Shown: piece after piece, positions 7,993 through 16,411 of the stretch
How positions within the stretch are numbered: the first letter of the stretch is position 1
Layout of the letters: each line of letters begins with the position of its first letter
Position numbers and translations under genes: made by a program
The notes under the pieces: model-generated
Seen by the model: only the letters and a program-made list of their open reading frames with translations
Told to the model about the DNA's origin: nothing
The model's database searches: none
Source: Fusobacterium sp.
GTDB lineage: Bacteria > Fusobacteriota > Fusobacteriia > Fusobacteriales > Fusobacteriaceae
DNA: 26,976 bases
Assembly (NCBI GenBank): GCA_019410665.1
Contig: DXSD01000017.1
Span: 1-26,976 of the forward strand
Direction of reading: 5' to 3'

Positions 7993-9315
7993 ATGAAGCC
8001 TATTGTTGCAATAGTTGGAAGACCAAATGTGGGAAAATCAACACTATTTAATAACTTAGTAGGAGATAGAGTGGCTATCGTTGATGATATGCCAGGAGTT
8101 ACAAGAGATAGACTATATAGAGAAACTGAGTGGAATGGGACTGAGTTTGTAGTAGTAGATACTGGAGGACTTGAACCAAGAAACAACGACTTTATGATGA
8201 CTAAAATTAAACAACAAGCAGAAGTTGCTATGAATGAAGCAGATGTAATTTTATTTGTTGTTGATGGAAAATGTGGGGTAAATCCATTAGATGAAGAGAT
8301 AGCTTATATCTTAAGAAAGAAAAATAAGCCAATTATTCTATGTGTAAATAAGATAGATAATTTCTTAGAGCAACAAGATGATGTTTATGATTTCTGGGCA
8401 CTAGGATTTGAACATCTAATTCCAATATCTGGAGGACATAAGGTAAACCTTGGAGATATGCTAGATATGGTAACTGATATGATTAAGAAGATTGATATTC
8501 CAGAAGAGGAAGAAGATGTATTAAAACTTGCTATCATCGGAAAGCCAAATGCTGGAAAATCTTCTCTAGTTAATAGACTTTCAGGAGAAGAGAGAACAAT
8601 AGTAAGTGATATAGCTGGAACTACAAGAGATGCTATTGATACTATTGTAGAGTTTGATGAGAAAAAATATATGATAATAGATACTGCTGGTATCAGAAGA
8701 AAATCAAAAGTTGAAGAGAGTCTAGAGTACTATTCAGTATTAAGAGCTATAAAAACTATCAAAAGAGCAGATGTATGTTTACTTATGTTAGATGGTAAAG
8801 AGGGACTTAGTGAGCAAGATAAAAGAATAGCTGGAATAGCAGCTGAAGAGTTAAAACCTATAATTGTAGTAGTTAATAAGTGGGATTTAGTAGATAAAAA
8901 ATCTAATACTATGGAGAAGATGAGAGAGAAGCTTTATGCAGAGTTACCATTCTTAAGTTATGCTCCAATAGAATTTGTTTCAGCTTTAACAGGACAAAGA
9001 ACTACAAAACTTTTAGAGATAGCTGATCAAATATTTGAAGAGTATAACAAGAGAATATCTACTGGTATCTTAAATACAGTGCTTAAAGAAGCTGTACTTA
9101 TGAACAACCCACCTACTAGAAAAGGTAGAGTTGTTAAGATTAACTATGCTACTCAAGTATCTGTTGCTCCACCAAGATTTGCACTATTCTGTAACTATCC
9201 AGAATTAATCCATTTCTCATATGCTAGATATATTGAAAATAAGTTTAGAGAAGCTTTCGGATTTGATGGATCACCAATACTAATTAGTTTTGAAAAGAAA
9301 AATAGTGAGGAATAA
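7993..9315 (+). CDS. der: Ribosome biogenesis GTPase Der (EngA)
   Basis: Der is an essential double GTPase that acts in maturation of the 50S ribosomal subunit. The 440-residue product has two G domains. The first has G1 GRPNVGKST (9-17), G3 DTGG and G4 NKID (119-122). The second has G1 GKPNAGKSS (183-191), G3 DTAG and G4 NKWD. A C-terminal KH-like domain (about 350-440) includes NNPPTRKGR and ends in the typical FGFDGSPI motif. The length is normal. The ribosome binding site AAGGAGG overlaps the stop codon of the upstream radical SAM gene, so translation of the pair may be coupled. A strong hairpin follows about 100 bases after the stop. Confidence 0.97.
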   Translation: MKPIVAIVGRPNVGKSTLFNNLVGDRVAIVDDMPGVTRDRLYRETEWNGTEFVVVDTGGLEPRNNDFMMTKIKQQAEVAMNEADVILFVVDGKCGVNPLDEEIAYILRKKNKPIILCVNKIDNFLEQQDDVYDFWALGFEHLIPISGGHKVNLGDMLDMVTDMIKKIDIPEEEEDVLKLAIIGKPNAGKSSLVNRLSGEERTIVSDIAGTTRDAIDTIVEFDEKKYMIIDTAGIRRKSKVEESLEYYSVLRAIKTIKRADVCLLMLDGKEGLSEQDKRIAGIAAEELKPIIVVVNKWDLVDKKSNTMEKMREKLYAELPFLSYAPIEFVSALTGQRTTKLLEIADQIFEEYNKRISTGILNTVLKEAVLMNNPPTRKGRVVKINYATQVSVAPPRFALFCNYPELIHFSYARYIENKFREAFGFDGSPILISFEKKNSEE

Positions 9316-9411
9316 TTTATTAATCTGTAACAAATTTGTCATAATTATATGGTATTATAAGAGCATAATAAATCTTTCCCCAAAATATTTTATATATTAG
9401 ATAACAAACAA

Positions 9412-9445
9412 CAAGAACCCCCTAGATAATTCTAGGGGATTTTTG
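9412..9445. terminator. Bidirectional terminator between der and the small Lys-rich gene
   Basis: The GC-rich stem CCCCTAGA / TCTAGGGG with loop TAAT is flanked by ACAAGAA on the left and ATTTTTGT on the right. It can therefore end plus-strand transcripts from der and also serve the converging minus-strand gene, whose stop codon begins just beside it. Confidence 0.85.
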
Positions 9446-9856
9446 TTATATCTCTTCAGATATTTCCCAGATCAATTGATCACGAAGTTCACTGTATCCT
9501 TGTAGGATAGAGATTTTCCAGTTATTTCCATAAAGCTTTATTTCAAAATTATCAATCTCTTCAGCTATATTTTTTTGAGTAACTTTCTTCTTATCAAAAA
9601 TAGGAGCTCTTTTTTCCTCTTTTCCCTCTATAGAGATTATTAGCATTCCCTTAGAAAATCCCTTTAAAATAACTTCAGATGCTCTTTGAGCTTCAGCTCT
9701 TTCAATAGCTCTTTCTTTTCTATTTTCAGCATTTTTTCTTTTATTTTCAGTTAATCTTCTGAATTTTTTTTCCTCTTCTAATCTTTTTGCCTTTTTCATT
9801 TTTTTATTAATTGAATAAGCTTTTCCTTTTGGTTTATCTTTACTAATTATTTCCAT
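9446..9856 (-). CDS. Hypothetical Lys/Glu-rich small protein
   Basis: I do not recognise this 136-residue protein. The N-terminal half (about 8-62) is highly charged and dominated by Lys, Arg and Glu, and looks like a long helix or coiled coil with strong positive charge. The C-terminal half (about 64-136) is a more ordinary small globular region, with hydrophobic strands such as GMLIISIEG and WKISILQGY. There is no signal peptide, membrane segment or cysteine. The ATG is supported by AAAGGAGT upstream and an extended -10 (TGATATAAT) about 40 bases before it. It stands alone between a converging der and a divergent MATE transporter. The basic N-terminus could bind nucleic acid or ribosomes, but this is only a guess. 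Confidence 0.8.
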   Translation of the reverse strand: MEIISKDKPKGKAYSINKKMKKAKRLEEEKKFRRLTENKRKNAENRKERAIERAEAQRASEVILKGFSKGMLIISIEGKEEKRAPIFDKKKVTQKNIAEEIDNFEIKLYGNNWKISILQGYSELRDQLIWEISEEI

Positions 9857-9894
9857 AAATACTCCTTTATAAAGTTAAATTATATATTGTTTAT

Positions 9895-9903
9895 ATTATA
9901 TCA
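9895..9903 (-). promoter_or_regulatory. Probable extended -10 promoter of the small Lys-rich gene
   Basis: Read on the minus strand, the sequence is TGATATAAT: a consensus -10 with the TGn extension, identical over nine bases to that of trpS. There is no good -35 box, as is common with extended -10 promoters. Confidence 0.5.
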
Positions 9904-10002
9904 TATTTGTTAAAAATATAGTAAATATACTAGATTTTTTATAAAAAAAATTATAAAATATATAAATACGAAGAGTGGAATAACTAGAATTTTGGAGGAA
10001 AA

Positions 10003-11334
10003 ATGAGCAGTATTAAAGTTAAATCATTGGTATCGTTGACAATTCCTATTTTTTTTGAATTACTTTTAATTACCGTAGTAGGAAATATAGATACTATCAT
10101 GTTGGGACACTATAGTGATAAAGCTGTAGGAGCAGTTGGAGGAATAAGCCAGGTTTTAAATATTCAAAACGTAATTTTTGGTTTTATAAATCTCGCAACA
10201 AGTATTCTATGTGCTCAATTTATAGGAGCTAAAAATAAAAGAAAGGTTCAAGAGGTAATAACTGTATCCCTTGTGGTAAATGTAATTTTAGGATTGGTTA
10301 TGGGAGGAGCATATTTTATTTTTTCAGATTTTATTCTAGAAAAAATTCAACTTCCTAGAGAACTTATTGAGATAGGAAAGATGTATTTCCAATTAGTTGG
10401 AGGACTGTGTATATTTCAAGGGATAACTTTAACTTGTGGTGCTGTTATGAAAAGCCATGGAAATCCTAAACAGATGCTTTTTGTAAATATTGGAGTTAAC
10501 CTATTAAATATCTTAGGAAATGGAATGTTTATATTTGGATGGTTGGGAATGCCTATACTGGGACCAACAGGAGTTGGAATATCAACTGTAGTATCTAGAG
10601 CAATAGGTTGTGTAGTAGGATTTCTTGTAATGAGCCACTATTGTAAATTTAAATTTAGAAAAAAATTCTTAACACCTTTTCCATTTAGTATGATTAAAAA
10701 TATACTTTCAATAGGAATTCCCACTGCTGGAGAAAATTTAGCTTGGAATGTAGGGCAGCTAATAATAATGGCTATGATAAATACTATGGGAGCTACTATG
10801 ATAACATCTAGAACCTATCTTATGTTGATAGCTAGCTTTATTATGACATTTTCAATAGCTTTAGGTCATGCTACTGCTATACAGGTGGGACAATTAGTAG
10901 GAGCAAAAGAGATAGAGGAAGCTTATGATAAATGTTTTAAAAGTTTGAAGTTATCAGTTATATTAGCAGTTGTAGTAACTTCAACAGTTGTACTACTGAG
11001 AGAACCTATAATGGGAATATTTACAAAGGATATAAATATTTTAGAAGCTTCTTTAAAAGTTTTTCCATTGATGATACTTTTAGAGGTAGGAAGAGTATAC
11101 AATATAGTAATAATAAACTCACTACATGCTGCTGGAGATATAAAATTTCCGATGTTTATGGGAATAATATTTATTTTTATAGTGGCAGTACCTTTTTCAT
11201 ATATATTTGGTTTAAAATTAGGGTGGGGATTGGTTGGAATATGGATAGCCAATGCTGCTGATGAATGGTGTAGAGGAATAGCAATGTATATTAGATGGAA
11301 AAGTAGAAAGTGGCAAGATAAAAGTTTTGTATAA
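10003..11334 (+). CDS. MATE-family efflux transporter
   Basis: This is an inner-membrane exporter of the MATE (multidrug and toxic compound extrusion) family, probably driven by a sodium or proton gradient. The substrate is unknown. The 443-residue product has about twelve hydrophobic segments arranged as two related halves. Family features include the N-terminal SLTIPIFFELLLITVVGNIDTIMLG segment, the GAVMKSHGNPKQ loop, PILGPTGVGISTVVSR in the first half and AIQVGQLVGAKEIEEA in the second. TTTGGAGGAAAA precedes the ATG. It is a single gene: the gene to its left is divergent, and the next to the right has its own ribosome binding site about 100 bases on. Nothing ties it to the purine locus downstream. 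Confidence 0.92.
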   Translation: MSSIKVKSLVSLTIPIFFELLLITVVGNIDTIMLGHYSDKAVGAVGGISQVLNIQNVIFGFINLATSILCAQFIGAKNKRKVQEVITVSLVVNVILGLVMGGAYFIFSDFILEKIQLPRELIEIGKMYFQLVGGLCIFQGITLTCGAVMKSHGNPKQMLFVNIGVNLLNILGNGMFIFGWLGMPILGPTGVGISTVVSRAIGCVVGFLVMSHYCKFKFRKKFLTPFPFSMIKNILSIGIPTAGENLAWNVGQLIIMAMINTMGATMITSRTYLMLIASFIMTFSIALGHATAIQVGQLVGAKEIEEAYDKCFKSLKLSVILAVVVTSTVVLLREPIMGIFTKDINILEASLKVFPLMILLEVGRVYNIVIINSLHAAGDIKFPMFMGIIFIFIVAVPFSYIFGLKLGWGLVGIWIANAADEWCRGIAMYIRWKSRKWQDKSFV

Positions 11335-11429
11335 AATATAAAAAATTATACGATTTTAATTTTATTTTAATTTTTATACTATACAATTATAGCATAAGAA
11401 GAGAAGAGAAAGTTAAGGAGGTATAAATT

Positions 11430-11801
11430 ATGAAAAAATTATTAATGGGATTATTTTTAGTGACATCAATTATGGCAGTGGCAGATGATAAATATGATTA
11501 TGTAGAGGATAAACTAGAGTTAAAGTACAGTGTACTAACTGATAATAGAAAGAATACTCTAGATGTAGATGGAATTGATATGGGAGTATTTAATGGACAA
11601 CCTTTTGTAAATATAGAGATAGAATCTTTCTCTGGTGATGGAGGTTGGGGAAAATTTGATAAGGGGTCTTATGATAAACTGGCTAGAGAGATAGCTGATG
11701 ATGTGAGAGAGATGTTAAATACTAATGAAAAAGTGGAGATAACATTAGTATTAGAAAGAGAAATTGGAAAAGATATGATGTTACACAATGGTAAATATTA
11801 A
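11430..11801 (+). CDS. Small exported hypothetical protein
   Basis: I do not recognise this 123-residue protein. It begins with a clear signal peptide (MKKLLMGLFLVTSIMAVA, about 1-18), probably cut before DDKYDY, so the mature form of about 105 residues should be periplasmic or exported. There is no lipobox cysteine and no cysteine at all. The mature part is acidic, with a WGKFD segment and an amphipathic region around YDKLAREIADDVREML, then a strand-like VEITLVLERE. The ribosome binding site is a strong AAGGAGG nine bases upstream. It lies between the MATE gene and the sigma-54 promoter of dpaL, with a possible long-loop hairpin after it. Confidence 0.78.
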   Translation: MKKLLMGLFLVTSIMAVADDKYDYVEDKLELKYSVLTDNRKNTLDVDGIDMGVFNGQPFVNIEIESFSGDGGWGKFDKGSYDKLAREIADDVREMLNTNEKVEITLVLEREIGKDMMLHNGKY

Positions 11802-11829
11802 ACAATTAAATTAATATAAAAAATAGTTG

Positions 11830-11890
11830 GAGCAAGATAGAGATAATTTTATTAATCAATAAGTTATACTAGACTTGCTCTTTAATTTTT
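11830..11890 (+). terminator. Possible long-loop terminator after the small exported protein
   Basis: A 7-bp stem, GAGCAAG (11830-11836) / CTTGCTC (11874-11880), is followed by TTTAATTTTT. The loop of about 37 bases has only imperfect inner pairing, so the call is tentative. It would separate the small gene from the sigma-54 unit. Confidence 0.4.
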
Positions 11891-11905
11891 ATCATTACAA
11901 TAAAA
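11887..11905 (+). promoter_or_regulatory. Candidate upstream activator site for the dpaL promoter
   Basis: TTTTATCATTACAATAAAA matches 16 of 19 positions of the perfect dyad found upstream of ssnA (18227-18245); the left nine bases are identical. Its centre is about 109 bases upstream of the -24 GG, which is normal for an enhancer site of a sigma-54 activator. It is a candidate only, because the sequence is AT-rich. Confidence 0.4.
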
Positions 11906-12002
11906 AATTCTCGTTTTGATAGAGGAAAGAGAAAAAATATTGAAAAGGAACTATAAATTATACATAAAAAACAAATAATGAACAAAAAAAATTTTTTTAT
12001 AT

Positions 12003-12020
12003 TTGGCATATTTTTTGCTT
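12003..12020 (+). promoter_or_regulatory. Sigma-54 (-24/-12) promoter of dpaL
   Basis: TTGGCATATTTTTTGCTT has the invariant GG (12005-12006) and GC (12017-12018) with exactly ten bases between them, plus the flanking TTGGCA and TTTGCT consensus. It is nearly identical to the element before ssnA (18419-18435). The predicted start is near 12030, some 33 bases before the dpaL start codon. Confidence 0.88.
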
Positions 12021-12062
12021 TATTAATAGTGTAAAGTATAAAAATATTAAGGAGGAGTTCTA

Positions 12063-13283
12063 GTGGAATTATTAAAATGGGTACACAACACAAAAAGTAG
12101 AGATGTAAATTATACAAAAGAGAAATTAGTTGGATTTGAAGAAAAAGAGATGAAGGAAGTTTATGAATTTCATAAAAGTCTTCCTGGATATAAAGCAACT
12201 CCATTAGTAGAGTTAGATGACTTAGCTAAATATTATGGAGTACAAAAATTATGGTTAAAGGATGAGTCTAAAAGATTTGGACTAAATGCTTTTAAAGTAC
12301 TTGGAGGATCTTATGCGATTGGAAAATATCTTAGCCAAAAATTAGGAAAAGATATGAGCGAACTTCCATTTAACGTTCTTATTTCTGATGAAGTTAAAAA
12401 ACAACTTGGAGATGTAACTTTTGTTACTGCTACAGATGGTAACCACGGAAGAGGAGTAGCATGGGTAGCTAATAAATTAAGACAAAAATCAGTAGTATAC
12501 ATGCCAAAAGGATCAGCTCAAATGAGATTTGATGCTATTGCTAGAGAGGGAGCAGATGTAACTATTACTGACTTAAACTATGATGATGCAGTAAGATTAG
12601 CAAACAAAGGTGCAGAAGAGCATGGATGGATAATGGTACAAGATACAGCTTGGGATGGATATGAAGAGATACCATTATGGATTATGCAAGGATATTCAAC
12701 AATAATTAATGAAATTGTTGAGCAATTAGAAGCTGCAAAAGAGGAGAAACCAACTCACGTATTCTTACAAGCTGGAGTAGGATCATTTGCAGGAGCAGTT
12801 CAAGGATACTTATCTCACCTATATGGAGATGACAGACCTATAACTGTAATTTGCGAACCACATGGAGCTAACTGTATCTATAAATCAATGGAAGCTAATG
12901 ATGGAAAACCTCACAATGTAACTGGAGATTTAACTACAATAATGGCTGGACTTGCTTGTGGAGAACCTAATACAATCAGCTGGAAAATTTTAAGAGACAA
13001 CTCAGATTTCTCTGTATCTTGTGATGATTCAATAGCAGCGAGAGGAATGAGAGTATTATCTTCACCTCTAGGAAATGACCAAAGAGTAATTTCAGGAGAA
13101 TCAGGAGCAGTAGGACTTGGATTATTCACAGTATTATCTGAGAAAAAAGAAGAGTTTGCAGAATTGATGAAAGCATTAAAAATTGATGAAAACTCAAGAA
13201 TTTTATGTATCAGTACTGAGGGAGATACTGACGTAGAAGGTTATAAAAACGTAGTATGGAATGGATCTCACCCAAATAAATAG
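12063..13283 (+). CDS. dpaL: Diaminopropionate ammonia-lyase (DpaL/YgeX)
   Basis: This is a pyridoxal-phosphate enzyme that splits 2,3-diaminopropionate to pyruvate and two ammonia through 2-aminoacrylate. The 406-residue product has family length. The cofactor lysine lies in RFGLNAFKVLGG (Lys78). The acid residues known in E. coli and Salmonella enzymes match Asp125 (TATDGNHGRG) and Asp194 (VQDTAWDGYEEIP), and a glycine-rich phosphate loop is seen in QAGVGSFAGAVQG. The GTG start is chosen because GGAGG lies seven bases upstream and the next in-frame Met is residue 30. It opens a sigma-54 unit with ygeY. In anaerobic purine-breakdown loci this enzyme is placed at the end of the pathway, yielding pyruvate and ammonia. 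Confidence 0.95.
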   Translation: MELLKWVHNTKSRDVNYTKEKLVGFEEKEMKEVYEFHKSLPGYKATPLVELDDLAKYYGVQKLWLKDESKRFGLNAFKVLGGSYAIGKYLSQKLGKDMSELPFNVLISDEVKKQLGDVTFVTATDGNHGRGVAWVANKLRQKSVVYMPKGSAQMRFDAIAREGADVTITDLNYDDAVRLANKGAEEHGWIMVQDTAWDGYEEIPLWIMQGYSTIINEIVEQLEAAKEEKPTHVFLQAGVGSFAGAVQGYLSHLYGDDRPITVICEPHGANCIYKSMEANDGKPHNVTGDLTTIMAGLACGEPNTISWKILRDNSDFSVSCDDSIAARGMRVLSSPLGNDQRVISGESGAVGLGLFTVLSEKKEEFAELMKALKIDENSRILCISTEGDTDVEGYKNVVWNGSHPNK

Positions 13284-13343
13284 TTTATAAAGTAGTTTGT
13301 AGATTAGTATAAAAAATATTATTGAAAAGAGATGGAGGGTAAA

Positions 13344-14528
13344 ATGTTAACTGAAGCAAGAAAACAACAATTAATAGAAACACTTAGCAATTTAATTCAA
13401 AGAAGAAGTTACTCTGGAGAAGAGAAAGAAGTAGTAGAGTATATTGAAAAGGTAATGAAAGAAGTAGGATATGATACAGTTCATATAGACAAATATGGAA
13501 ACGTAATTGGATCAATCAAAGGAAAATATGAGGGACCAAAAGTATTAATGGATGGACACATTGATACAGTTCCAGTAGATGCAGAAAAATGGACTGAAAA
13601 ACCATTTGGTGGAGAAGTTCATGATGGAAAACTATTTGGAAGAGGAACTACAGATATGAAAGGTTCTGTATGTGCAATGATGTTAGCAGGAGCTTACTTA
13701 GCACAAGACCTTAAAAAAGAGTTTGCTGGAGAAATATTCATGGCAGGAGTAGTACATGAAGAGTGTTTCGAAGGGGTAGCAGCAAGAGAGATCAGTAACT
13801 ATGTAAATCCAGATATCGTAATAATTGGAGAGGCATCTCAATTAAATCTTAAAATAGGACAAAGAGGAAGAGGAGAGATAGTTGTAGAAACTTTCGGAAA
13901 ACCAGCTCACTCAGCTAACCCAGAAAAAGGAATCAACGCTGTATATAAAATGATGAAGATAATAGGAGAAATTCAAAAATTACCTATGACTCATCACAAA
14001 GATTTAGGATATGGAATCCTAGAATTAACTGATATTAAATCATCTCCATATCCAGGAGCATCAGTAGTACCTGACTATTGTAGAGCAACTTATGACAGAA
14101 GACTTTTAGTAGGAGAAACTCCTGAGTCTGTATTAGCTCCATTACAAGAATTATTAGATAGAATGATGAAAGAAGATGAAACATTAAAAGCAAAAGTTTC
14201 TTATGCAGTAGGAAAAGAGATGTGTTGGACAGGAAATGAAATAACTGGAGAGAGATTCTTCCCTGGATGGTTATTTGACGAGAAAGAAGAGTATGTTCAA
14301 AAAGCAGTAGAAGCATTAAAAGGAATTGGACAAGATCCAACAATAATGCATTATAACTTCTGTACAAATGGTTCTCACTATGGAGGAGAAAAAGGAATAA
14401 GAACAATAGGATATGGACCATCAAAAGAAAATATTGCTCATACAATAGATGAGTACATAGAATTAGATCAATTATTCAAAGTAACAGAAGGATTCTATGC
14501 AATATTAAAAGCTTACTTAGCTAAGTAA
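13344..14528 (+). CDS. ygeY: YgeY-family M20 metallohydrolase
   Basis: This is a cytoplasmic zinc-dependent hydrolase of the M20/ArgE-DapE family, the YgeY type found with selenium-linked purine genes. The exact substrate is not certain; hydrolysis of an N-acyl or carbamoyl-type intermediate is likely. From this ATG the protein has 394 residues. Metal and catalytic residues are visible: His72 in MDGHIDTVP, Asp104 in RGTTDMKG, Glu139-Glu140 in VHEECFEG, Glu163 in IGEAS and a late His in NGSHYGG. GGAGGG lies directly before this ATG. Another in-frame ATG 12 bases upstream overlaps that site and is less likely. It follows dpaL by 60 bases with no terminator between, and a strong terminator follows it. 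Confidence 0.9.
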   Translation: MLTEARKQQLIETLSNLIQRRSYSGEEKEVVEYIEKVMKEVGYDTVHIDKYGNVIGSIKGKYEGPKVLMDGHIDTVPVDAEKWTEKPFGGEVHDGKLFGRGTTDMKGSVCAMMLAGAYLAQDLKKEFAGEIFMAGVVHEECFEGVAAREISNYVNPDIVIIGEASQLNLKIGQRGRGEIVVETFGKPAHSANPEKGINAVYKMMKIIGEIQKLPMTHHKDLGYGILELTDIKSSPYPGASVVPDYCRATYDRRLLVGETPESVLAPLQELLDRMMKEDETLKAKVSYAVGKEMCWTGNEITGERFFPGWLFDEKEEYVQKAVEALKGIGQDPTIMHYNFCTNGSHYGGEKGIRTIGYGPSKENIAHTIDEYIELDQLFKVTEGFYAILKAYLAK

Positions 14529-14545
14529 TAAATATTCAGTGTATG

Positions 14546-14589
14546 AAGAGTATTGATTTGATAAAATTATCAGTCAATACTCTTTATTA
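14546..14589 (+). terminator. Hairpin terminator after ygeY
   Basis: The outer stem AAGAGTATTGA / TCAATACTCTT (11 bp) encloses a second stem TGATAA / TTATCA and is followed by TTATTAT. It should reduce transcription from dpaL-ygeY into the amidohydrolase gene. The T-run is interrupted, so read-through is possible. Confidence 0.7.
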
Positions 14590-14662
14590 TAAAGAGAGAT
14601 AGTTGTTAGTAAAAAATAAATTTTTAAAAGAAAGTAACTCAAAAATTAGAGGAGGAATTTTC

Positions 14663-16252
14663 ATGTCAAAAATTCTAATAAAAAATGGAACAGTTATAGA
14701 TGGAAGTAGAAGTGCTAGATTTGTAGCTGATATTTTAATTGAAAATGAAAGAATTCTAAAAATAGGGAAAATAGATGAAGAGGCAGATAGAGTAATAGAT
14801 GCTACTGGTAAAATAGTTGCTCCTGGATTTATTGATACTCATAGCCACTCAGATTTAAAAGTATTAATAGAACCATTTGTTGAACCAAAACTTCGTCAAG
14901 GAATTACTACAGAAGTACTAGGACAAGATGGAATCTCTATGGCTCCATTACCAAAAGAGTATGTAAGTTCTTGGAGAAAAAATCTAGCTGGATTAGATGG
15001 TGATAGTGATGAGTTAGGATGGGATTGGGAAACTACTGATAACTATCTTAAACTTATAGAAGAGAGAGGATGTACTCCAAATGAATCTTATCTAGTACCT
15101 CATGGAAATATCAGAATGGAAGCTATGGGATTAGAAGCAAGAGTAGCTACTGATGAAGAGCTTGAGAAAATGAAAGAGATAACTAGAAGAGAGATGGAAG
15201 CGGGAGCTGCAGGACTTTCTACTGGGCTTATCTACATTCCATGTGCATATTCAGATACAAGAGAGATGATAGAGATTTGTAAAGTGGCAGCTGAATATGA
15301 CAGACCACTTGTAATTCACCAAAGAAGTGAAGCAGATACAATGATCGAATCTATGGAAGAGGTTATAACAATAGCAAAAGAAAGTGGAGTAAAGATACAC
15401 TTCTCTCACTTTAAAATTTGTGGAAAAAATAACTGGCATTTAATAGAAGGAATTATTGCTCTATTAGATAGATGTAAAGAAGAGGGAATAGAGATATCTT
15501 ATGACCAATATCCATATGTAGCAGGAAGTACAATGTTAGGAGTAATCATTCCACCTTGGGCACATGCAGGAGGAACAGATAAACTAGTTGAAAGATTAGG
15601 AAATCCAGCAGACAGAGAGAGAATGAAACATGATATAATCAATGGAATTCCTGGTTGGGACAACTTTATAGATTTTGCTGGATTTGAAGGAATCTATGTA
15701 ACATCAGTAAAAACAAAGGCTAATGAAGATTGTATAGGTAAGAATCTATTAGAGATAGCAGAATTAAGAGGAAAAGATAAATTTGATGCTGTATTTGATC
15801 TATTAAAAGAGGAAGAAAATGCAGTAGGAATGTATGATTACTATGGAAAAGATGAGCATGTGGTAACATTCTTAACAAGAGAAGAGAGTAACGTATGTAC
15901 AGATGGATTACTTGCAGGAAAACCACATCCAAGAGTATATGGATCTTTCCCAAGAGTAATAGGAAAATTTGTAAGAGAGATGAAAGCTTTAACTCTTGAA
16001 GAAGCTATCTATAAGATGACTCATAAACCAGCTAAAACTTTCAAGTTAGAAGATAGAGGATTAATAAAAGAGGGATACTTTGCAGATATAGTTATATTTG
16101 ATGAGAATACAACTATAGATAAAGGAACATTTGTTGATCCAATTCAAAAGCCAGAAGGAATTAGTCATGTAATGGTAAATGGAGTTCTAGCAATAGATAA
16201 TTTTGAAGCTACAAAGGCTATTTCTGGTAAAGTATTAAGAATAAAAAAATAA
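14663..16252 (+). CDS. D-aminoacylase-family amidohydrolase
   Basis: This is a member of the N-acyl-D-amino-acid deacylase branch of the amidohydrolase superfamily. It is predicted to hydrolyse an amide or ureido bond in the cytoplasm, but the substrate is unknown. The start is the ATG of MSKILIKNG, with GGAGG seven bases before it. The reading frame extends 20 codons further upstream without a good ribosome binding site. The 529-residue protein has the metal motif DTHSHSD (His60, His62, Asp64), RMEAMG and HQRSE in the barrel, HFSHFK, and a C-terminal KPAKTFKLEDRGLIKEGYFADIVIFD typical of the family. In classical D-aminoacylases a metal-bridging Cys sits in an NCG motif; here the aligned site reads GQDG with Asp89. 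Its place between ygeY and the activator suggests a role in the purine pathway. Confidence 0.85.
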   Translation: MSKILIKNGTVIDGSRSARFVADILIENERILKIGKIDEEADRVIDATGKIVAPGFIDTHSHSDLKVLIEPFVEPKLRQGITTEVLGQDGISMAPLPKEYVSSWRKNLAGLDGDSDELGWDWETTDNYLKLIEERGCTPNESYLVPHGNIRMEAMGLEARVATDEELEKMKEITRREMEAGAAGLSTGLIYIPCAYSDTREMIEICKVAAEYDRPLVIHQRSEADTMIESMEEVITIAKESGVKIHFSHFKICGKNNWHLIEGIIALLDRCKEEGIEISYDQYPYVAGSTMLGVIIPPWAHAGGTDKLVERLGNPADRERMKHDIINGIPGWDNFIDFAGFEGIYVTSVKTKANEDCIGKNLLEIAELRGKDKFDAVFDLLKEEENAVGMYDYYGKDEHVVTFLTREESNVCTDGLLAGKPHPRVYGSFPRVIGKFVREMKALTLEEAIYKMTHKPAKTFKLEDRGLIKEGYFADIVIFDENTTIDKGTFVDPIQKPEGISHVMVNGVLAIDNFEATKAISGKVLRIKK

Positions 16253-16277
16253 TAGTTTAAAGAGTTTAACAATGTAG

Positions 16278-16346
16278 AGGGAAAAAATTTATTTTCAATA
16301 GTTTATATTTTTATAAAGAGGTTGAAGTAAATTTTTTCCTTTTTTA
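16278..16346 (+). terminator. Long hairpin terminator after the D-aminoacylase-like gene
   Basis: Arms of about 20 bases pair across a loop of about 23 bases (16278-16298 with 16322-16341; AGGGAAAAAATTTA against TAAATTTTTTCCTT), followed by TTTTTATTTA. It separates this gene from the activator gene, which has its own promoter. Confidence 0.7.
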
Positions 16347-16411
16347 TTTAACCTATTTTTTAATTATAAAAATTCTTTTTATTGCAAATTTTTTTAAATT
16401 GATATGAAGTA

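Noticed and set aside
11890..11921. TATCA-N22-TGATA spacing seen upstream of both sigma-54 promoters
   Set aside because: The match is short and easily due to chance in AT-rich DNA; the 19-bp dyad overlapping it is the stronger shared element.
11869..12204. Minus-strand open frame of 111 codons with hydrophobic stretches across the dpaL start
   Set aside because: It runs antisense through the sigma-54 promoter and the start of dpaL. The hydrophobic residues arise from AT-rich antisense sequence, and no good ribosome binding site was seen.
14035..14445. Long minus-strand frame inside ygeY
   Set aside because: It is a Leu/Phe-rich shadow of a strongly coding plus-strand gene. Similar shadows inside mglA, der, the D-aminoacylase-like gene, the activator gene and the hydroxylase gene were also dropped.
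14603..14662. Longer N-terminus of the D-aminoacylase-like protein
   Set aside because: There is no ribosome binding site before it, and the family begins at about MSKILIKNG, which has GGAGG correctly placed.
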